In this document: positions 57,653 to 64,000 of the stretch, piece by piece
Numbering within the stretch: the stretch's first letter is position 1
How the letters are laid out: every line of letters starts with the position of its first letter
NCBI GenBank assembly: GCA_937904325.1
Contig: CALGTK010000268.1
Location: forward strand, 1 to 64,000
From: an uncultured Planctomyces sp.
Lineage (GTDB): Bacteria; Planctomycetota; Planctomycetia; Planctomycetales; Planctomycetaceae
Direction of reading: 5' to 3'
Length of the DNA: 64,000 bases
Program-made: the position numbers and the translations under genes
Notes under the pieces: model-generated
Database searches by the model: none
Seen by the model: the letters and a program-made list of their open reading frames with translations, nothing else
Told to the model about the DNA's origin: nothing

Positions 57653-58771
57653 ATGAAGATTGATCAGATCGTTTGCCAGGTATTGCGTTCCAAGTCGGTG
57701 ACGAACAAAACAGCCAGTTGCCAGGATCTGGTACTGGTTCGAGTACGGACAGATGACGGGCTCGAAGGGATCGGCGAAGCGGATTCATCCCCGGAGGTCG
57801 TGAAAGCCATCATTGATGCCCCCTTCTCTCATAACATCGCTTGTGGCCTGCGAGAGATCCTGATTGGCGAGAACCCTCTCGAAACGGGAAGGCTCTGGGA
57901 AAAGATGCTTCGGCAAACGATGTACTTTGGCCGAAGCAGTGTGACAATCACCGCGATGAGTGCCATCGACATGGCTCTCTGGGATCTGAAGGGGAAACAT
58001 TTTGGCGAGCCGATTCATCGATTGCTTGGTGGCAAACGACACGATCGTTTTCGAGCCTATGCTTCCATTCTGTTCGGGAAGGATAAAACGGAAACCAGGG
58101 ACATTGGAGCACGATGGATTGATAATGGCTATTCGGCGGTCAAGTTCGGCTGGGAACCGATGGGCGAGTCAGAGCGCGTCGATCTGGACCTTGTCGCCGG
58201 AGCTCGTGAAGGAATCTCCGATGCCACCTTGCTGGTTGATGCTGGCTGCGTCTGGGATGCTCGAACGGCATTGCGTCGAGCGCACGCTTTCTCTGAATTC
58301 AACGTGGAATGGCTGGAAGAACCGCTGCGCCCGGACGATGTGGCGGGGTACGCATGGCTGCGGGATCGTTCGCCAATACCGATCGCTGCCGGTGAAGAAG
58401 AATGTGGCCGGAACGCATTCCGGTCGTTGATTGATGCCAACGCGCTGGATGTTTACCAGATTGACATCGCTCGAAACGGATTCACCGACGCCAGCTATCT
58501 CTCGCAACGCATCGAAGAAATCGGCGCGCGGCCCTGCAACCATTGTTACACCAGCCCGCTCACTGAAGCGGCAAGTCTGCATTGGTTAAGCACTTGCCGT
58601 GACGCATTCCTATTTGAGGATTGTGTGGAAGATGAACCAATGCGGCATGAGTTAGCGATCGAAAAGATTCAGGCTGAGGATGGATGGATCGACGTACCGG
58701 ACCGACCTGGACTCGGAGTGACTCTTAACGAAGATTTTGTAGCCGCGCATGTCGTGGCACAATCAGAGTAA
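57653..58771 (+). CDS. Mandelate racemase/muconate-lactonizing-type enzyme (enolase superfamily)
   Basis: The 372-residue protein has the enolase-superfamily capping domain (1-120) and barrel. Metal ligands are Asp196 (LLVDAGCVWD), Glu222 (EWLEEPLRP) and Glu248 (AAGEEECG). Catalytic candidates are Lys164 in AVKFGW, Asp271 in YQIDIARNG and His297 in NHCYTSPL. This Lys plus His/Asp set fits acid-sugar dehydratases or racemases that abstract a proton next to a carboxylate. It closes the GntR operon, so the likely effector is a sugar acid. The exact substrate cannot be read from the sequence. The frame and length are intact. Confidence 0.9.
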   Translation: MKIDQIVCQVLRSKSVTNKTASCQDLVLVRVRTDDGLEGIGEADSSPEVVKAIIDAPFSHNIACGLREILIGENPLETGRLWEKMLRQTMYFGRSSVTITAMSAIDMALWDLKGKHFGEPIHRLLGGKRHDRFRAYASILFGKDKTETRDIGARWIDNGYSAVKFGWEPMGESERVDLDLVAGAREGISDATLLVDAGCVWDARTALRRAHAFSEFNVEWLEEPLRPDDVAGYAWLRDRSPIPIAAGEEECGRNAFRSLIDANALDVYQIDIARNGFTDASYLSQRIEEIGARPCNHCYTSPLTEAASLHWLSTCRDAFLFEDCVEDEPMRHELAIEKIQAEDGWIDVPDRPGLGVTLNEDFVAAHVVAQSE

Positions 58772-58853
58772 CGTTGCGCCCAAGTGTCACTCCAAATAAC
58801 ACCCAGTCATGGTAAACCGGCCCTCGTCTACTATGCCACCTGACAGGCAAAAC

Positions 58854-58919
58854 GTACGAAAGAATCTAAACAACACCTCGAACCATCACGAAATCCGAGT
58901 TAATTCGTTTCTTTCGTAC
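58854..58919. repeat. Inverted repeat GTACGAAAGAA / TTCTTTCGTAC
   Basis: Two perfect 11-bp arms are separated by 44 bases, 83 bp downstream of the enolase-family gene. The element could be a terminator-like structure of the operon or terminal repeats of a tiny decayed element. There is no U-rich tail, so a terminator is not the first choice. Confidence 0.6.
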
Positions 58920-59029
58920 AAATGCGACGCGGCCAGAAGCCGCGTTTGGCCTCGCTGGCGTCCGCTCGCTGAGTATGGGCGGGAACATGTATTCAAGACA
59001 CCAAGCGCACAAGCTGGACTAACACGCCG

Positions 59030-59220
59030 GTGACATTTGAAACGATCGATGCAGTGATTGAGCGGGCCGGAGAACGATTGTCCGAAAATGCCAACCTCGT
59101 TGACGAACTGGAGCGGCGGGGCAAGGAACGGCAGCTGATTTTCAAGACGATGCTGATGACCGGACTCCGAAAGAAAGAGCTGTCATCCGTCAGACTGCGG
59201 AACCTTGATTTCGAAATAAG
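59030..59220 (+). pseudogene. Tyrosine-recombinase (integrase) remnant
   Basis: The frame encodes VERAGERLSENANLVDELERRGKERQLIFKTMLMTGLRKKELSSVRLRNLDFE-like sequence in short segments. The part RQLIFKTMLMTGLRKKELSSV matches the first catalytic-arginine region (TGLRxxEL) of tyrosine recombinases of the type common in planctomycetes. The rest of the catalytic domain (HxxR, Tyr) is missing and the frame runs directly into a DUF6817 remnant. It is evidence of former mobile DNA at the right side of the GntR operon. Confidence 0.6.
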
Positions 59221-59292
59221 ATTCTCGCCGAACAACTCGAAAGCATCGCCGTGGAATTCCGTGTCGCCGCATACGCCAACGAGTCCGCCTGA
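59221..59292 (+). pseudogene. DUF6817 C-terminal remnant (second copy)
   Basis: In frame, ILAEQLESIAVEFRVAAYANESA followed by a stop matches the C-terminus LAEQLGGIALDSYNAAYADESA of the intact gene at 51162-51698. The DNA match over 59225-59296 is 58 of 72 bases (about 80 percent), including the stop codon and the following GATCGA-type bases' start. The junction with the integrase remnant is abrupt, so a deletion or insertion joined them. Confidence 0.75.
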
Positions 59293-59406
59293 TCGAACTG
59301 TCCATACTTCAGTCAACTCGACACTGCGACGAGACTACCGGCAGCTTGCACATCTCCCCGTACACTCGCATCATGTCGGGGTTTGTCCGGCCCCGTGAAT
59401 AAGGTA

Positions 59407-59477
59407 ACCCGACGCCTCAGCCTGGGACATGAATTCCCGGATCCTGCTGGAATCCGTCCCAGGCTGACGCATCGGGT
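59407..59477. repeat. Inverted repeat ACCCGACGCCTCAGCCTGGGAC
   Basis: Two 22-bp arms match at 20 positions (ACCCGACGCCTCAGCCTGGGAC against GTCCCAGGCTGACGCATCGGGT) around a 27-base centre. It lies between the DUF6817 remnant and the histidine-kinase pseudogene. The form resembles dispersed REP-like elements, and other genomic copies are expected. Confidence 0.8.
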
Positions 59478-59556
59478 GATCACAGGATGCGAGTGCAAAA
59501 AGCTATTTAGATTAGACACAAAAGTTGTCCGGCTGCCGCTCACCGTGGAATTAGAC

Positions 59557-60546
59557 ATGAAGGTACGCACAAAATATGCCAGCCTCGATTCAGCTGAGCT
59601 GGCTCAAGCGGCGTTCCGAGAAAGCGACGACCGATTTCGTCAACTTGCCGAGCACGTTCGCGACGTCTTCTGACTGTTGGATGTGGCAACTGGCCGCGTG
59701 CTGTACCTCAACGACGCGTTCAAAGCGACCTTCAGCCGCCCACCAATTCGGTTGACGATCATCGCGAGAAGTGGCTCGGAGCAGCCCGCTCCGATGACCG
59801 TTCCAGAATCAAGGCCCTTCAATCATCTGTCGCAGAAGGAGCGGACCGTTGGGACGTTGAATATCGAATCATCCGGCCTGACGGCGACGTTCGCTGGCTT
59901 CACAAACGGACCTTTCCGGTTGCCACACTACGTGGAGCCACGTTTCGCATCGCTGGAATCGCCGAGGCTATCACCACTCTCAAGAAATCGCTCGAAGAAA
60001 ACACTCACTACGAGGCCCAGCTTCAGAAACTGACGCGCGAACTCGACCAGGCTCGCGAAAAAGAACAGCACCGCATCGTGGAAAGTCTGCACCACGACGT
60101 TGGACAGAATCTTGCCGTCATTCGAATCCGTCCAGGGCAGCTCGGGAAAGAGCTTCCGGCCGAGCAGAAGGAATTCCTCAAATCGACGGCCGAATTTATT
60201 CAACAAACGATCGTCTCAACTCGCAACCTGATGGTCAAGTTGAGCCCTGCACCGCTTTACGAACGCGGCTTCTGGCCGGCAGTCGACCGACTGGCGAGTC
60301 AGGTGACCGCCCAGTCCGGCATCGAAGTCGGCTGCGAAGATCTCTGTCCGGAAACTAAAGTCAATCTCGACACAGCCATCGCACTGTTCCAAATCGTCCG
60401 AGAGCTGCTGCATAGCGACGTCAAACATTCCGGCATGAAGGCAGGCCGTCGTTCGACAGTTCGTCGAATATGACTAACTCGTCATTCGGGTCAAAGACAA
60501 CGGGTTCGGCTTCGAACCGCTGGCAACCTGCGAACCGATATCCTGA
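59557..60546 (+). pseudogene. PAS-domain histidine kinase pseudogene
   Basis: Starting at ATG 59557 the frame gives ESDDRFRQLAEHVRDVF, then a TGA stop (59671-59673) where PAS domains have Trp, followed by LLDVATGRVLYLNDAFKAT. A frameshift at about 59736-59751 leads to VDDHREKWLGAARSDDR... YRIIRPDGDVRWLHKRTFPV (PAS end). A dimerisation/H-box segment follows (EKEQHRIVESLHHDVGQNLAV, histidine near 60090). The kinase N-box is damaged (IVRELLHSDVKHSG). Another shift (about 60430-60460) and a TAA (60475-60477) precede VIRVKDNGFGFEP, the ATP-binding G-box. At least four lesions make this clearly non-functional. Confidence 0.85.
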
Positions 60547-60653
60547 ATCTCACCCTCTCGCTTGCGGGAGGGGCGGCCTCTCAGGGCCGGGGAGGGTTTC
60601 GTTCGCATCCCTCTCCGCGGCTGAGACCGCGACTCTCCCAAAGGGAGAGTGAT
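60547..60653. repeat. Long imperfect inverted repeat rich in CCCTCTC/GGGAGAG
   Basis: The stretch runs from ATCTCACCCTCTCGCTTGCGGGAGG to CTCTCCCAAAGGGAGAGTGAT. The outer arms pair, and an inner pair (GGCGGCCTCTCAGGGCC with GCGGCTGAGACCGC) extends the fold. It lies directly after the kinase pseudogene and about 140 bp before rnr. It looks like a dispersed non-coding repeat, not a terminator with a U-tail. Confidence 0.75.
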
Positions 60654-60783
60654 TCAACTTAAAACTGCACCGCGCGAACCCGTACTTCACTTCCCGGGTC
60701 TTTCGGCGCAACTGTCAGATTTCCAGCCGGCCAGATTAGACCGGCACTGCAACAGGAGACTTCTCATACCCAACCATATCGAA

Positions 60784-60787
60784 GAGG
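60784..60787 (+). promoter_or_regulatory. Ribosome-binding site deciding the rnr GTG start
   Basis: GAGG lies six bases before the GTG at 60794. The in-frame ATG six codons downstream lacks a comparable site. Confidence 0.55.
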
Positions 60788-60793
60788 ACCAGC

Positions 60794-63199
60794 GTGACGT
60801 ACAGTGGCCACATGGCATCACTAAAACAACAGATTATTGAAGTTCTGAAGAAGACCGGCAGTCGGCCGGTTAAGCCCCGCAAGATTGCCCGACGGCTCGA
60901 CCTTCCCAAAGGCGAAAAAGACCGCTTCGAAGCCGCAATCGCCAGCCTCGTTAAGCGAGGCAAGCTCCAGCAAAACCGAGAAGGCCGAGTGTTTCTTCCC
61001 GAAATCGCCAGCGCCTCGGACGGTCTGATCGCAGGAATCCTGAAGAAAACCGCCAGCGGAAGTGCCTGGCTGATCCCGAATCGCGAGATTACTCCCGAGG
61101 GCGCGGACCCAAACTCACCGGACGATCAACCGCCCGTCCCGGCAAGCAAGATCCCTGACGTTCACATTTACGCCGAAAATCTGGGCGACGCTCAGAACGG
61201 CGACGAAGTCCTGGTACGACTCATCAGCCGACGACGGTCCGGCGGAAAACGCTGCGGCCAGGTTGAGCAAATCGTCGAACGAGCAACTCACACCTTCGTC
61301 GGCTCGTACTTTGAAGAGTGGAACGTTGGCAAAGTCCGCATCGACGGCGGCGTCTTCTCCGATCCTGTTTCCGTCGGAGACCCCGGAGCCAAAGGCGTTC
61401 AGCCTGGCGATAAAGTCGTCATTGAAATCGTTCGCTTCCCGACTCACACCCATCCCGGCGAGGCCGTCCTCACGAAAATTCTCGGAGCACGCGGCGAACC
61501 GGGCGTCGACCTCCAGGCGATCATTCACGAGTACGGATTACCGGACGAGTTCCCTGAAGAAGTCCTCACCGCTGCCCGCGACCAGGCCGACGCGTTTGAT
61601 CCCGAGAACCTGGGAGACCGCCTCGACCTGACCGGCGAAACGATCGTCACCATCGACCCGGCCGACGCTCGCGATTTCGACGATGCGATTTCGCTGTCGA
61701 AATCGGAAGACGGCAACTGGCACCTGTCCGTTCACATTGCCGATGTCGCTCACTTCGTCCAGGAAGGCGGCACGCTCGATCAGGAAGCAAAACAGCGAGG
61801 AACCAGCGTTTATCTTCCGGGCCGAGTCGTACCGATGCTGCCCGAAACAATTTCCAACAGCCTCGCCAGCCTGCAGCAGGATCAGGTTCGGTTTACCAAG
61901 ACGGTAAAGATTGAGTTCTCACCAGACGGCACGCCGCTCTACACTGAATTCCACAACTCAGCGATCAAAGTCAAAAAACGATTCTGCTACGAAGAGGTCA
62001 TGCCGATCCTCGACGCTCCGGAGAAATTCAAGACCGAGGTTTCCATCGATGTCCTGAAACTTCTAGCCGACATGTACGAACTGGCCATGATCCTCCGCGG
62101 ACGCCGCTTCGAAGACGGCTCGCTCGAGCTGCACCTTCCCGAAGTGAAAATCGAACTCGACAAAGACGGAGTGGTCTGCGGGGCTCATGAAACGTCTCAC
62201 GACGAAAGTCACCAGATCATCGAAGAGTTCATGCTGGCAGCCAACACGGCCGTCGCCACGAAACTCATGGATGCCGACATTACATTCATCCGCCGAGTCC
62301 ACGGCAGTCCTGACCCGATCAAACTCAAAGCGTTTTCCGAATTCGCCGACAGCCTTGGCCTGGAAGTCAGTCCGAATCCCAGCCGATTCGAACTTCAGAA
62401 ACTTCTGTCAGAAGTCCGAGGCAAACCATTCGAGCAGGCTCTCAGCTTCGCGCTTCTCCGCAGCATGAAATCAGCTGAGTACACCGGTCTGGTCAACGGC
62501 CACTTTGCCCTGGCCATCGAAAACTACTGCCACTTCACGAGTCCGATTCGGCGATATCCCGATCTCACCGTTCATCGACTCTTCGAAAAAGTCATCGAAG
62601 GAAAAACGAAGAAGATCGGTCTGAGCCAGATCGAAACGATCAAACTCGGAGCCCACTGCTCGGGCATGGAACGTCGAGCGGCTCAGGCAGAACGTGAACT
62701 CACCCGAGTCAAACTGTTGATGCTACTTGCGACGAAAACCGAGGAAACATTTCGGGCGGTAATCACCGGCGTCGAGAAGTTCGGCATCTTCTGCCGCTGC
62801 GAGAAATACCCGGTGGATGGCTTTGTCCATGTCAGCAATCTGGCCCACGGCGAACGCCTCGACTACGACCGAGCGACGTACACGATGACTGCTCGACAAA
62901 GCGGCCGAGCCTTCCGCATGGGAGACCGCGTCCAAGTACGCATCGCCCTGATCGATCCCGACGAACGAACACTTCATTGGGAACTGGTCGAAAGCGGAAA
63001 GCCAGGCAGCACCAGCACGAAAAAGAAGTCACAAAAGCGAAAATCTCGCAAGCCCAGTCCCGTCAAGAACACTTCAACAAAGACCCGCACCGGCCGAAAG
63101 AAGAAGAAGGCCGACGCTGCTCCAAAAGTTCGACACAAGAAGAAGTCAGCTCGTCGATCAAAACCAAAATCGAAGAGACAACCACGCGGCGAAACTTAA
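60794..63199 (+). CDS. rnr: Ribonuclease R
   Basis: RNase R is a 3'-to-5' exoribonuclease that degrades structured RNA. The 801-residue protein has an N-terminal winged-helix region (about 8-60), cold-shock-type OB domains and the RNB catalytic domain. The last carries IDPADARDFDDAIS (metal-binding Asp cluster, about 285-300), then HIADVAHFV, and later YCHFTSPIRRYPDLTVHR. A C-terminal S1 domain (TGVEKFGIFCRCEKYPVDGFVHVS) follows, then a long Lys/Arg-rich tail. The start is GTG at 60794, with GAGG six bases upstream; an ATG at 60812 has no such site. It is intact, unlike its flanking neighbours. Confidence 0.95.
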   Translation: MTYSGHMASLKQQIIEVLKKTGSRPVKPRKIARRLDLPKGEKDRFEAAIASLVKRGKLQQNREGRVFLPEIASASDGLIAGILKKTASGSAWLIPNREITPEGADPNSPDDQPPVPASKIPDVHIYAENLGDAQNGDEVLVRLISRRRSGGKRCGQVEQIVERATHTFVGSYFEEWNVGKVRIDGGVFSDPVSVGDPGAKGVQPGDKVVIEIVRFPTHTHPGEAVLTKILGARGEPGVDLQAIIHEYGLPDEFPEEVLTAARDQADAFDPENLGDRLDLTGETIVTIDPADARDFDDAISLSKSEDGNWHLSVHIADVAHFVQEGGTLDQEAKQRGTSVYLPGRVVPMLPETISNSLASLQQDQVRFTKTVKIEFSPDGTPLYTEFHNSAIKVKKRFCYEEVMPILDAPEKFKTEVSIDVLKLLADMYELAMILRGRRFEDGSLELHLPEVKIELDKDGVVCGAHETSHDESHQIIEEFMLAANTAVATKLMDADITFIRRVHGSPDPIKLKAFSEFADSLGLEVSPNPSRFELQKLLSEVRGKPFEQALSFALLRSMKSAEYTGLVNGHFALAIENYCHFTSPIRRYPDLTVHRLFEKVIEGKTKKIGLSQIETIKLGAHCSGMERRAAQAERELTRVKLLMLLATKTEETFRAVITGVEKFGIFCRCEKYPVDGFVHVSNLAHGERLDYDRATYTMTARQSGRAFRMGDRVQVRIALIDPDERTLHWELVESGKPGSTSTKKKSQKRKSRKPSPVKNTSTKTRTGRKKKKADAAPKVRHKKKSARRSKPKSKRQPRGET

Positions 63200-63277
63200 T
63201 TTGAGTTTTTTATCCCGCGCAGCACAGGTTGCTCGCAACCTTTGTCTCGAAGCGACAAGAGAAAAGTCGAAGTTGGT

Positions 63278-64000
63278 TTAGCGAACAGCTTCGGCGACCG
63301 CGGTACAGGCCAATTTGCCGATGGCCGACCTGTCGTACGCTTCTTCTGCCAACTGGCTACCGCGTTCTGCGAATTCGGTTGCCAGTTCTGGAGCCTCAAT
63401 TGCTTCGAGCAGCCCTTCCGCAAACTGATCACGTTCGGTCACCCAAAGATGCTCACCATGCCGACAGTCGATTCCTTCGCAACCGACCACCGTGCTGACA
63501 ACTGGAAGTCCTGCGGCAAAAGCTTCAAGAATCTTCAATCGAGTACCGCCACCAGAATCCAGCGGCACCGCCAGCATCGATGCCTGTTCGAGATAGACTC
63601 CAACATCAGGCACGTTGGCATGTACTTCGACATGCGGCAGTTCCGTAAGAGCGCTGACCCCGGGGCCTGGATTCCGACCAACAATCTGAAATCGCACGTC
63701 GGGACGTTCTTTCACAATTCGAGGCATCACATCACGAGCCATGAACTCGGCAGCTTTTGCGTGCGGTTGCCAGGAGAGTACTCACAGATGGAGCAGCATT
63801 GGCGGTTCGTGATTTCGGCCGACGGTGTTATGCCTGAAGGCGGCGCAGTCCACTCCGTTTGGCACTAGACGAACCGCTCGGCCACCGAGTTTCTGCAGGT
63901 GGCCCTGTTCCATATCTGGGACGGTCGTGATGATATTCACGACGCCGCAACCTGCTTCTCCATATAGCCAAGCAGCCGAGCTTCGTTGTGCAGATACAGA
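63278..64000 (-). pseudogene. Group 1 glycosyltransferase, broken and partial
   Basis: Read leftward from the edge, one frame gives YLHNEARLLGYMEKQVAAS and hits TGA at 63937-63939. The next frame continues VNIITTVPDMEQGHLQKLGG and VRLVPNGVDCAAFR, then hits an in-frame TGA at 63782-63784 in the LLHL-stop-VLSWQP segment, where homologues have Gly. After that the donor-binding domain is intact: VRFQIVGRNPGP, LDSGGGTRLKILEAFAAGLPVVST and GCEGI. The pieces match GT4-type glycosyltransferases of cell-surface glycan synthesis. A frameshift plus a nonsense codon means it is a pseudogene or carries sequencing errors. The N-terminus lies outside the window. Confidence 0.75.

Noticed and set aside
63242-63868. 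208-codon plus-strand frame after rnr
   Set aside because: It is antisense to clear glycosyltransferase motifs. The opposite strand is the real, though broken, gene.
1-64000. tRNA, rRNA, riboswitch and intact IS elements
   Set aside because: Scanning the intergenic stretches by eye showed no cloverleaf with CCA-type end, no rRNA core motif, no known riboswitch core and no complete transposase gene. A covariance-model search would be needed to exclude small RNAs.

Overview
This 64-kb window reads as chromosomal DNA of a planctomycete (class Planctomycetia). The reasons are two pairs of PSD1-type cytochrome/DUF1549/DUF1553 genes with DUF1501 partners, secreted sulfatases, a DUF1080 protein, an exported Gfo/Idh/MocA oxidoreductase, LExRxL-type export motifs at the start of RTX proteins, and a MoxR-DUF58-BatA operon. 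The lineage call is inference from gene content; no marker RNA gene was seen.

Layout. 1-2953: a partial acyltransferase-like membrane protein, pdxA and an orphan ParA ATPase. 3185-12294: a polymer-degradation block with two sulfatases, a PSD1+DUF1501 pair and a DUF1080 protein. 12447-16162: tadA and a pectate-lyase-like beta-helix embedded in RTX repeats. 16781-28149: a leftward seven-gene operon (MoxR, DUF58, an 81-residue protein, BatA-like, VWA membrane protein, a large membrane/coiled-coil protein, an exported coiled-coil protein with a PKDGQ repeat). 28887-37413: an RTX metalloprotease, comEC and def, an exported oxidoreductase and a small membrane protein. 37540-46449: a secreted protein of unknown role, a membrane protein with twin CxxCxxxHG motifs, a TPR lipoprotein, a Nudix hydrolase, a BtpA homologue and an alpha/beta hydrolase. 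46508-50545: a leftward fatty-acid-synthesis-like cluster (dehydratase, ketoreductase, long ACP, second dehydratase, ketosynthase). 51162-60546: an accessory region. 60794-63199: rnr. 63278-64000: a broken glycosyltransferase gene running off the right edge.

The accessory region is the most unusual part. A compact operon, GntR/FCD regulator - PSD1 protein - DUF1501 protein - enolase-superfamily enzyme (52419-58771), has a consensus-like promoter overlapped by a perfect 9+9 bp palindrome. On its left lie an intact DUF6817 gene, a truncated phosphoesterase and a probable transposase remnant. On its right lie a probable tyrosine-recombinase remnant, a second diverged DUF6817 3' end, a histidine-kinase pseudogene with at least four lesions, and inverted repeats. 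This looks like a regulated sugar-acid catabolic module acquired between decayed mobile-element debris.

I found no CRISPR array, rRNA, tRNA or intact insertion sequence. The functions of the DUF1501, PSD1, BtpA-like and twin-CxxC proteins remain open.
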